Source of the DNA: Deltaproteobacteria bacterium
Lineage (GTDB): Bacteria > Desulfobacterota > Desulfobaccia > Desulfobaccales > 0-14-0-80-60-11
Direction: 5' to 3'
NCBI GenBank assembly: GCA_026388765.1
Contig: JAPLJC010000166.1
Location: 1 to 34,114 of the forward strand
DNA length: 34,114 nucleotides
The notes under the pieces are model-generated. The model was not told the origin of the DNA. It did no database searches and was given only the letters and a program-made list of their open reading frames with translations. The stretch's first letter is position 1, and each line of letters begins with the position of its first letter. The position numbers were made by a program, and so were the translations under genes. This document shows, piece by piece, positions 11,458 through 19,153 of the stretch.

Positions 11458-12396
11458 TCAGGCTGCTCCTATTCTTAGTTTAGCCCCCGCAGCCGGCAGC
11501 AGGCAGGAAAGGACAAACATGAGCTGCTTCTGGGTCAGCTCGCCGATATGCTCATTCAGCCATTTCAAATCGCCGGACAGGATGGCGGTCTTGGCCTCGA
11601 AGGACAGGTTATAGGCCTCCAGGGCCTCGGTGTCCAGGTCCATCAAGGCCCGGCGAAAGTCCTGGTCTTCGGAGGTGCGGCTCAGCACTCGAAAGACTTC
11701 CCGCTTTTGCATCTCGAGCGCTTCCTGGTCCACCGCCTCCGCCCGGAGTTCGGCCCCGGAGCTTCTCTTCCAGTTTCTGCTCAGGATCGGCAAGAGAAAC
11801 TCCTGGACCAGAGGGCGCCAACCCAACTCCGGATAATGGCCGTAGACATCATCGATGACGGCGCCGCCATCCGGCAGGGTGACGCCCACTGCGGATTCCA
11901 TGAGGTTCAACAAGCGGTGGGCCTCATGATCGATCCAGGCGGTGTTCATCTCTCCGGAGAGCAAGTTGTTCAGATTGCGCTGGAGGTTGTTGGGCTTGAA
12001 CAAAAACAGCCAGCCTTCTCCATAAGGGTCGTCGTGGATCAGGCCGGGCCGCTGCTGCACCTTGGGGTTGATGGCTTCGATCACGCCATCCACCGGCGCC
12101 AGGAAGGGAGCCTTGTGTCCCTGCCTGACCAAGGCCGTACAGATGTGATCCTGATAATAGATCTTGCCGCGGTCGGGTAACTTCAGCCCGTCCGCTGGCC
12201 CCAGGATTTTCTGGGAAAAGTCATCCAAGCCTACTCGCACCTGGCTGTCGCTTTCGAGCACAGCCCAGGCATGGCCGCGGTGCAGATAATAGGCGCTGGT
12301 GGGCACCTGGAAGCCAAAGACTTCTGCCATCTGGGGTCGTGACGGCGGGGTAAAAACCTCCCGCTGATCTTTTTCTCCGTTATTTTGTTTGGCCAT
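11458..12396 (-). CDS. GcvH-like (lipoyl-domain fold) protein with a C-terminal extension
   Basis: [16 protein letters not shown]...[14 protein letters not shown]...[14 protein letters not shown] matches the glycine cleavage H protein pattern; about 100-aa extra C-terminus; AAGGAG RBS; first gene of the selenoprotein operon. Confidence 0.8.
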   Translation of the reverse strand: MAKQNNGEKDQREVFTPPSRPQMAEVFGFQVPTSAYYLHRGHAWAVLESDSQVRVGLDDFSQKILGPADGLKLPDRGKIYYQDHICTALVRQGHKAPFLAPVDGVIEAINPKVQQRPGLIHDDPYGEGWLFLFKPNNLQRNLNNLLSGEMNTAWIDHEAHRLLNLMESAVGVTLPDGGAVIDDVYGHYPELGWRPLVQEFLLPILSRNWKRSSGAELRAEAVDQEALEMQKREVFRVLSRTSEDQDFRRALMDLDTEALEAYNLSFEAKTAILSGDLKWLNEHIGELTQKQLMFVLSCLLPAAGAKLRIGAA

Positions 12397-12464
12397 CACC
12401 GTCTCTCCTTTACGAATTACAGCCTGCGGATTATTGCCCTTCAGCTATGCTGCCTTATGGCAAA

Positions 12465-12479
12465 GCAAAGGCTGTGCCA
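12465..12479 (-). promoter_or_regulatory. Sigma54 (-24/-12) promoter for the selenoprotein Hdr/Fdh operon
   Basis: Reverse strand TGGCACAGCCTTTGC versus consensus TGGCACGNNNNTTGC; about 70 nt upstream of the GcvH-like start. Confidence 0.75.
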
Positions 12480-12600
12480 GTTCCCGAAAAATTATCTATC
12501 TATTGGAAATAGCTATAAAAAACGTGGCTCTCACCTTTACCCGGCAGAGGCAACCTTATGTTTAATAATGCAACAGACAAGATTCGAAATTAAATAACTT

Positions 12601-12643
12601 ATTAATATATCTAATTAATTAGCTGTTGGATATTTCAACAATG
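12601..12643. repeat. Inverted-repeat arm 1, candidate enhancer-binding-protein site
   Basis: ATTAATATATCTAATTAATTAGCTGTTGGATATTTCAACAATG matches the reverse complement of 13057..13099 at 38 of 43 positions; contains dyad TGTTG-N7-CAACA. Confidence 0.75.
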
Positions 12644-13056
12644 GTCTCTCTGGCTGTGGAAGAAGTCGGCAAAGGCACCGGCCGGCTGAGTGGTGCAGGA
12701 AATTCGGGGCGCGGCTGGCTGGAGGGCGGCGGCCAGAGGAGGCGGGCGCTGCCGGGGAGCGCCCCCCGCAACGGGTGCATCGGTAGCGCCGGCTTTAGTC
12801 TCGGCTTATCTGCCGGAATCGGTGGGGGTCCGGAGGTCCGCCCCACCAGAGCTAATATCCGTTGGCGACCAATGACAATTTTTCAAGTGGGCCGGGGTCT
12901 CGTCTGGGCATCGCAGGGTTTTGGTCAGGGCCTGGGGCTGCCACAAGCCACCATTGGCAGGAGAATCGGGATGAGATCATTATAATAGGGATTCGAAGGC
13001 CCCGGAAGCAGACGCCTCCATGGCCGGTTTTGTCGACTTCCCCCGCTGCGGCAACG

Positions 13057-13099
13057 CATTGTCGAAATATCCAACAACTAATTAACCAGAAATATTAAT
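13057..13099. repeat. Inverted-repeat arm 2, candidate enhancer-binding-protein site
   Basis: Reverse complement ATTAATATTTCTGGTTAATTAGTTGTTGGATATTTCGACAATG; 38/43 match with arm 1. Confidence 0.75.
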
Positions 13100-13230
13100 G
13101 GGTTAATCTAATACCAAATATTGCCTGTCGAATTATTAGACACTGTGGTTAGCTCCGGCTGAGCCGGGGCGGAAGCAGGGGTGCACTATATTAATAGTAA
13201 AATCAATCAGATATATCGATATCCCGTAAC

Positions 13231-13245
13231 TGGCACGTAGTTTGC
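13231..13245 (+). promoter_or_regulatory. Sigma54 (-24/-12) promoter for the plus-strand GcvH-like genes
   Basis: TGGCACGTAGTTTGC is an exact match to TGGCACGNNNNTTGC; about 50 nt upstream of the ATG at 13296. Confidence 0.85.
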
Positions 13246-13295
13246 GTATGGCCTAGGCAAAGAGTTTCGCAAAGCTGCCAAAGGAGGGACAGGTC

Positions 13296-13919
13296 ATGTC
13301 TCAGCAAAATACTGCAGTAAAAGATCAAATGGCGGAAGTCTTCGGCTTCCAGGTGCCCACCAGCAATTATTATCTGCACCGGGGCCACGCCTGGGCCGTG
13401 GTCGAAAGCGACAACCAGGTGCGGGTAGGCTTGGATGACTTTTCTCAGAAAATCTTGGGTCCGGCCGAGGAGCTCAGGCTGCCCGAGGTCGGCAAGGTCT
13501 ACTACCAGGATCACCTCTGCCTGGCGGTGTTCAGACAAGGACGCAAAGCTTCCTTTGAGGCGCCGGTGGATGGTGTGATCGAGGCCATCAACCCCAAGGT
13601 GCGCCAGAACCCCCGCCTGATCCACGACGATCCTTATGGGGAAGGCTGGCTGTTTTTGGTCAAGCCCAACAACCTCCGGCGCAATCTGGAGAACCTGTTC
13701 TCCGGCGAGGCCAATGCCACCTGGATCAATGAAGAGTCCCACCGCTTATTGAACCTGATGGACACCACGGCCGGCGTCACCCTGCCGGACGGCGGCACCG
13801 TCGTCGATGATGTTTTCGGCCACTATCCGGAGCTGGGCTGGAAGCCTCTGGTCCAGGAGTTTTTCTTACAAAACCTGACTAAAAGGGGTTTCTTGCCCGT
13901 TGCGAAACGGCAGAAATGA
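13296..13919 (+). CDS. GcvH-like protein
   Basis: 207 aa, [44 protein letters not shown]...[14 protein letters not shown]...[13 protein letters not shown]; close paralogue of 11458..12396; AAAGGAGGG RBS. Confidence 0.85.
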   Translation: MSQQNTAVKDQMAEVFGFQVPTSNYYLHRGHAWAVVESDNQVRVGLDDFSQKILGPAEELRLPEVGKVYYQDHLCLAVFRQGRKASFEAPVDGVIEAINPKVRQNPRLIHDDPYGEGWLFLVKPNNLRRNLENLFSGEANATWINEESHRLLNLMDTTAGVTLPDGGTVVDDVFGHYPELGWKPLVQEFFLQNLTKRGFLPVAKRQK

Positions 13920-14006
13920 ACCTGGAGCCATGGGATAGGGGGACGGGGCCGGCTTCCAAAGGCTTCGTCCTGCCGGTGCAGATGGTTTAAATAGGAAGGG
14001 AAGACC

Positions 14007-14900
14007 ATGGTAAACAAAGTTAAAGAGGGCAAAAAGCCCTGCATCTGGATGGAAGCCGGCGTGATCGATTTCAAGATCTGCAATCATGAGTTCGATTGCT
14101 CCACCTGTGAATTCGACCGGGCCATGACCGAAACCGCGGCCCAGAACCTGGCCCTGTGGAAGGCGGCTGAACCGACGACAGGCCAGAAAGCCCAGGTCTT
14201 CCTCCGGCAGGGGCAGAGGCGGCCGCGCCCCAGGGTGAAGAAATGCCGCCACATGGCCAGCGGCAGTGCCCCGGCCTATCTCTGCCGTGAGTGTTGCTTC
14301 GAGCAACTCCTGGAAGATCAAGCGGAGCTCCTGGCCGCACCGGATCGACCCAAGGTGCAGCAAGTCTTCGGCTTCGCGGTGCCGACCTCCAGTTACCTGC
14401 ATCGGGGTCATACCTGGGCAGCCCTGGAGAACACCGGCCGGGTGCGCATTGGCCTGGACGACTTTTCCCAAAAAGTCCTGGGCCCGGCCGACAAAATGAA
14501 ACTACCCAGCCCCGGGCAGGAATTTCATCACGACGCTGTGGGGCTAACCCTGGTCCGTCAGGGGAAAAAGGCTGCCGTCCTGGCGCCTTTGGATGGCATC
14601 ATCGAGGCGGTAAATCCCAAAGTCCGGAAAAGCCCCGGTTTGGCCCATGACGATCCGTACGGCGAGGGCTGGCTGTTTGTGGTCACCCCGACCAATTTAA
14701 AGCCGGACCTGGAGAATATGCTCTTTGGCCAGCGCAATGTCTCCTGGATCGAAAATGAATCCCACCGGCTGCTGGGGCTGCTGGAATCTTCGCTGGGGGT
14801 CACTCTCCCCTCCGGGGGGACGATCATCGACGACGTCTACGGCCACTATCCGCAATTGGGCTGGGAGCGTCTGGTGCAGGAGTTTCTCCTTACCGCTTAA
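14007..14900 (+). CDS. GcvH-like protein with N-terminal Cys-rich domain
   Basis: N-terminus PCIWMEAGVIDFKICNHEFDCSTCEFDRAM and CRHMASGSAPAYLCRECCFEQLL, followed by a GcvH-like domain ([16 protein letters not shown]...[12 protein letters not shown]). Confidence 0.82.
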   Translation: MVNKVKEGKKPCIWMEAGVIDFKICNHEFDCSTCEFDRAMTETAAQNLALWKAAEPTTGQKAQVFLRQGQRRPRPRVKKCRHMASGSAPAYLCRECCFEQLLEDQAELLAAPDRPKVQQVFGFAVPTSSYLHRGHTWAALENTGRVRIGLDDFSQKVLGPADKMKLPSPGQEFHHDAVGLTLVRQGKKAAVLAPLDGIIEAVNPKVRKSPGLAHDDPYGEGWLFVVTPTNLKPDLENMLFGQRNVSWIENESHRLLGLLESSLGVTLPSGGTIIDDVYGHYPQLGWERLVQEFLLTA

Positions 14901-14902
14901 AG

Positions 14903-15463
14903 TCAATGAATCAGCCCCTTGTCCCGGAGGTAATCGGCCAGCAGGACCTGGCAATATTCACAGAAGGCCAGCTTCTTCCGGTCCAATTTTTCCAGGTTGG
15001 CGGAAAAGCCCATGAGACAGGCGTCTTGCCGACAATGGCCCAGGCCGAAGGTGTGCCCCAATTCATGCAGGCTCAGCTGGATGAGGCGTCTCAAGTAGAC
15101 CTGCCTCGGCGGCATGACGCCGTCAGTGTCCCCCCGGGGCCGCGCCACTGAGATGATGGCGGCCTTCCCATCCAGTTGGGCTTCTCCAAAAACAAAAGTG
15201 AATATCGGGATGTAGAGGTCCACCGCGGTAATCCCTAAGATCCGAAAAGCCTCCGAATTATTTTCGGCTAATAAGTATGCCAATAGCTGGGTGGAATGGT
15301 ACTGCTGCCGCACCACGTGGTAGGTGTGTAGGGGTAAGGGTTTGGGGCGGAGCACTCGCACCGGCAGGGAAAGAATTTTGGCGATGGCGGTGCGCAATCG
15401 CCTCAGGATCTCCGGATCAATCGGGCCCAAGGCCATCAAGCCCAAAAATGGACGGTGTGACAT
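14903..15463 (-). CDS. amzA: Archaemetzincin-family zinc metalloprotease
   Basis: HELGHTFGLGHCRQDACLMGFSANLEKLDRKKLAFCEYC matches HExxHxxGxxHC-x4-CxM...CxxC. Confidence 0.9.
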   Translation of the reverse strand: MSHRPFLGLMALGPIDPEILRRLRTAIAKILSLPVRVLRPKPLPLHTYHVVRQQYHSTQLLAYLLAENNSEAFRILGITAVDLYIPIFTFVFGEAQLDGKAAIISVARPRGDTDGVMPPRQVYLRRLIQLSLHELGHTFGLGHCRQDACLMGFSANLEKLDRKKLAFCEYCQVLLADYLRDKGLIH

Positions 15464-15509
15464 GTGCCAACTAGGCGATGAGGCCGGGAAGCCGCGGTGC
15501 TCTCCGTTT

Positions 15510-16418
15510 TCAAGGCGCCAGGCCGTATTTCTTGATTTTGTGGTAGAGCGTGGTGCGGTTGATGCCGAGAACCTTGGCGACGTTGGAGATGTTACCGCCT
15601 TCTGCGGCCAGTACCCGGGCGATGTGTTGGCGCTCTATCTCCTCCAGGGATAATTTCCCCATTTCTGCCGCCCCACCGGCAGGAATGACAAAAGGCAAGT
15701 CGCCAAGTTTGATCTGCCGGTCTTTGCCCACCACGACCGCTCGTTCTATGGCATTTTCCAGCTCCCGGATGTTCCCCGGCCAGGGATACCGCCGCATCGC
15801 TTCCAGGGCCTCCGGATGGATGGAGTCGATCTTTTTGTTGGTCTCCGTGGCATAGCGTCTCAGGAAATGCTCGGCCAGCAGCGGGATATCTTCCGGCCGC
15901 TCGCGCAGGGGCGGCACCTGGATGTGGACCACGTTCAGGCGGTAGAACAGGTCCTGCCGGAAGGTTTTGAGCCGGATGCCTTCCTGGAGGTCTTGGTTGG
16001 TGGCGGCGATGACCCGAAAGTCGCTATGCAACGAGACGGTGCCGCCCACCCGGGTGAATTCCCGGGTCTCCAGGACCCTGAGCAGATCGATCTGCATCTT
16101 CATGGAGATGTCACCCACTTCATCGAGGAAGAGGGTCCCGGCATGCGCCATCTCCAACCGGCCTTTCTTGGTATATTTGGCGTCGGTGAAGGCGCCCTTT
16201 TCATGACCGAAAAGTTCGCTTTCCAGGAGATGTTCCGTGAAAGCCCCGCAGTTGATGGCAATAAAGGGGGCATAGCACCGCGGACTCTGGGCATGGATGG
16301 CCCGGGCCACCAGTTCTTTGCCCGTGCCGGTTTCCCCGGTGATCAAGACGGTGGCGTCGGATTGGGACACATCGACAATGGTTTCGAACAGCTTGAGCAT
16401 GACCGGAGCCTGGCCCAC
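15510..16418 (-). CDS. Sigma54-dependent transcriptional activator, AAA+ and Fis-type HTH domains
   Basis: GETGTGKELVARAIH (Walker A), ESELFGHEKGAFTDA (GAFTGA-like loop), GTLFLDEVGD (Walker B), NVAKVLGINRTTLYHKIKKYGL HTH. Reading frame continues upstream as ...ITRFENLVGQAPVM. Confidence 0.93.
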   Translation of the reverse strand: MGQAPVMLKLFETIVDVSQSDATVLITGETGTGKELVARAIHAQSPRCYAPFIAINCGAFTEHLLESELFGHEKGAFTDAKYTKKGRLEMAHAGTLFLDEVGDISMKMQIDLLRVLETREFTRVGGTVSLHSDFRVIAATNQDLQEGIRLKTFRQDLFYRLNVVHIQVPPLRERPEDIPLLAEHFLRRYATETNKKIDSIHPEALEAMRRYPWPGNIRELENAIERAVVVGKDRQIKLGDLPFVIPAGGAAEMGKLSLEEIERQHIARVLAAEGGNISNVAKVLGINRTTLYHKIKKYGLAP

Positions 16419-16425
16419 CAGGTTT

Positions 16426-16710
16426 TCAAAACGCGTAATCGTCGCTACCGTGTGCCGTCATCATGACAATGGTCGTGTCGGCATCGGTTTCCTTGATTTT
16501 CTTGAGCAGGGTAAGGCCGTCCATCTCCGGCATTTTGACGTCGAGGAGCATGATGTCAAAATGGTTCTCCTGAGTCATGGCCAAAGCCGCCGGACCGTTG
16601 GCCGCGGTTTCCACCAGATAGCCGTCCTGTTGCAGCCAGCCCCTTAAAGACTCGCGGATACTCAATTCGTCATCCACCACCAGGATCTTAATCTTTTTAT
16701 GCGGCAGCAC
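16426..16710 (-). CDS. Response-regulator receiver domain, truncated (N-terminal part of the same NtrC-like regulator, offset by +1 frame)
   Basis: MLPHKKIKILVVDDELSIRESLRGWLQQDGYLVETAANGPAAL...DIMLLDVKMPEMDGLTLLKKI...TIVMMTAHGSDDYAF then TGA; lacks the KPF segment; next frame immediately encodes FENLVGQAPVM. Confidence 0.85.
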   Translation of the reverse strand: MLPHKKIKILVVDDELSIRESLRGWLQQDGYLVETAANGPAALAMTQENHFDIMLLDVKMPEMDGLTLLKKIKETDADTTIVMMTAHGSDDYAF

Positions 16711-18991
16711 TATCTTCTCCAGGTTTAAAGGCAGGCAGACGGATAGTAAACGTGGTCCCTTGTCCCACGACGCTGTCTACTTTGATGGCACCCCGGTGAT
16801 CCCGGATGATGCCGTACACCACGGAGAGCCCCAATCCCACCCCGGAGCCAGCCTTTTTGGTCGTATAGAATGGTTCAAAGATCTGGGAAAAAGATTCTTT
16901 GGGGATGCCCACTCCGGTGTCGGCCACCCGCACCACCACCTCCCGGCGCCGGGAATTTTTCGTCGTCAAAGTCAGAGTCCCGCCCTCGGGCATGGCGTCC
17001 AGGGCGTTCAAGACGAGATTCAAAAAGGCCTGTTTCATCCAGCCCTGATCCGCCAGGACCGGGGCCAGGTCCGGAGCCAGCTGGCGTTCTACTTTGACCC
17101 CCTGCAGCCGCATCTGGTACTCGGTCAGTGATAAAGTCTGCCCCAGCAGGGCGTTGAGATCCACCGGTTTAAATTCCGGCTTGTTCTTGCGGGAAAATGC
17201 CAGAAGGTTGGACACGGTTTTGCTGACTCGGAAGGTCTCATTATAGATAATACCGAGATAATTGTGCATCTGGCCCAATTCTTCCTCGCCGGGAGTCCCG
17301 TTTGCCAACATGCGCTGCATCAATTTGGTGAAGTTCAGGATACCGGTCAGCGGGTTGTTGATCTCGTGCACCACGCTGGCGGATAATTTCCCCAAAGAGG
17401 TCATTTTGTCATCATGGAGCATCCGGGTCCGGTCCGTGATTTCTTTGGTGATGTCCCGGGACAGGTCGATCACGCGGTGGACCCGTCCTTCCTCGTCAAA
17501 TAGCGGGTGACAGACCACGTGAATATAATGCTCCCGGCTGTCCTTGTCGAAGTGGACGTGGGTGGCCGAGGCTGCTTTGCCGGTAGCCACCGCGTCCTTC
17601 AAGGGACAGGGGTGATCGGGACTGGTGCAGGGGCTCTCCAGGTGGTGCGAGACCTCATAACAGTGTTTGCCCACCACTTCTTCCCGTTTCAACCCCACCA
17701 TTTCCAGCAAAGCCCGGTTGACCTCGATGATGCGGTAATCCAGATCGATCACCATCATGTGATCTTCGATGCCGTTGACGATCGTCTCCAGGAAAACCTT
17801 GCTCTTGGTCGCCTGTTTGAGCAGCAGGCGGGTCTTATCCTCAGAATCGTGCAGGGCCTCCGCCAGTTGCTGGTGGGCGGTGACGTCTTTAATGACCTCG
17901 ATCACCCTTCTCCGCTTGGCTTCCGGCGGACACAGGGGCGACATGGTGATCTCGTCGTACCGCGTCATCCCGTCGGGGCCCGCATAGGACTGCAAAACCC
18001 GGCCGGTCACACACTCTTTGATGACTTGCGGCAGAGGACAGACCAGGCCCTGCCGGTCGCAGGGCTCGTCCAACTGATGAAAGACCTCGTAGCAGTGTTT
18101 GCCGATCAACTCCCCGGCTTTCTTTTGGAAGCGGTTGAGAAAGGTTTGGTTGACTTCCTCGATGGTATAATCGGGGTTCAGCACTAGCACCGGGTCGGGC
18201 AGGTAATCGAAGATTCTCTGAAAGTGGCTGCGTTGATCGGCTAATTTGATCTCGCTTTCCACCTTGAGGCGCAGCCGGTCTTCCTCTTTTTTGAACAATT
18301 CCCAAAATAGCCGGGATTGGATATGGTCGACAATCAGGGTGTGGGCCGGTTTCTGTTGGATGACGCTTTCCCGCACCTGCGGGTCCCCGGTGAGTTCGAG
18401 GATCAGGTCGGGATTTTGCTCCAGGAGGGCGGCGGCTTCCCCAAACGTCGGAATACCCAATTTCTGCGCCAGCACCATCCCCGAGGCCTGGGGATCGGGA
18501 TCGGCCACCCCGATGATGTTAATCCTTTGCCGATGGCGCAGCCCTGTGGCCATCTGCTGCAGAACCCTTTGACAGCCTCTGCCGCCCCCGACGATGCCGA
18601 TTTTTAAGGGGAAATATTCTTCGGTGAAGGATAAACCATTGGAGACGATGTCCCAAAAATCCTTCCCGGTAGGAGGCCGATCGCAATTGAGAACCGACAC
18701 CCCCTCCGGACAATGCGCCTGGAGTTCCTGGGTAACCTCCGGCCGACCGGTGGCGTTGAGGAGGATGTCAAGTTCAGGGAGTTGCAATAAGTCGTTAAAA
18801 TTAAGCGAAACAAAAAGATTATGCCGGTAGGCATACAAGATGCCGGGAGCTTCCGGGTTGAGATCGGCCACTCCCACCACCCGTAAGGGTTGATCATCCC
18901 TGCGGGCCGGCACCAAGGCCTCCAGGATGGCCAGGCCTTGCCGGCCGGCGCCCACCAGACCCAGGCGATATATCTGCTTGATAGGACTCAT
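16697..18991 (-). CDS. Histidine kinase with two N-terminal Rossmann-like domains and two Cys-containing PAS domains
   Basis: LGLVGAGRQGLAILEAL and IGIVGGGRGCQRVLQQM nucleotide-binding motifs; PAS motifs HCYEVFHQLDEPCDRQGLVCPL and HCYEVSHHLESPCTSPDHPCPL; HisKA VVHEINNPLTGI; HATPase VGIPKES...GSGVGLGLSVVYGI. Confidence 0.92.
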   Translation of the reverse strand: MSPIKQIYRLGLVGAGRQGLAILEALVPARRDDQPLRVVGVADLNPEAPGILYAYRHNLFVSLNFNDLLQLPELDILLNATGRPEVTQELQAHCPEGVSVLNCDRPPTGKDFWDIVSNGLSFTEEYFPLKIGIVGGGRGCQRVLQQMATGLRHRQRINIIGVADPDPQASGMVLAQKLGIPTFGEAAALLEQNPDLILELTGDPQVRESVIQQKPAHTLIVDHIQSRLFWELFKKEEDRLRLKVESEIKLADQRSHFQRIFDYLPDPVLVLNPDYTIEEVNQTFLNRFQKKAGELIGKHCYEVFHQLDEPCDRQGLVCPLPQVIKECVTGRVLQSYAGPDGMTRYDEITMSPLCPPEAKRRRVIEVIKDVTAHQQLAEALHDSEDKTRLLLKQATKSKVFLETIVNGIEDHMMVIDLDYRIIEVNRALLEMVGLKREEVVGKHCYEVSHHLESPCTSPDHPCPLKDAVATGKAASATHVHFDKDSREHYIHVVCHPLFDEEGRVHRVIDLSRDITKEITDRTRMLHDDKMTSLGKLSASVVHEINNPLTGILNFTKLMQRMLANGTPGEEELGQMHNYLGIIYNETFRVSKTVSNLLAFSRKNKPEFKPVDLNALLGQTLSLTEYQMRLQGVKVERQLAPDLAPVLADQGWMKQAFLNLVLNALDAMPEGGTLTLTTKNSRRREVVVRVADTGVGIPKESFSQIFEPFYTTKKAGSGVGLGLSVVYGIIRDHRGAIKVDSVVGQGTTFTIRLPAFKPGEDSAAA

Positions 18992-19153
18992 ACTGAACTC
19001 CGGAAAAGGAGTTGAACAGTTTGCACTCCTCTCCTGGTAACTAGCCTAAACTACTGAAAGGCGCCTGTCAATCCAAGTTTGAAACCCATCTTTTTTTAAC
19101 GTATGGTCATTATAAAAATTTTCCGGCGAATGAGAATCCCCGTCAACCTATGC

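Noticed and set aside
12626-12985. 119-aa plus-strand ORF between the divergent operons
   Set aside because: Gly/Arg-rich low-complexity translation, no clear RBS, overlaps regulatory arm 1; likely non-coding.
12601-13099. 43-nt inverted arms as terminal inverted repeats of a transposon
   Set aside because: No transposase and no obvious target-site duplication; placement relative to both sigma54 promoters fits enhancer sites better, though a MITE origin is not excluded.
16426-16428. TGA in the response regulator as a fifth selenocysteine codon
   Set aside because: Reading through in the same frame gives non-conserved sequence; the AAA+ domain lies in the +1 frame instead.
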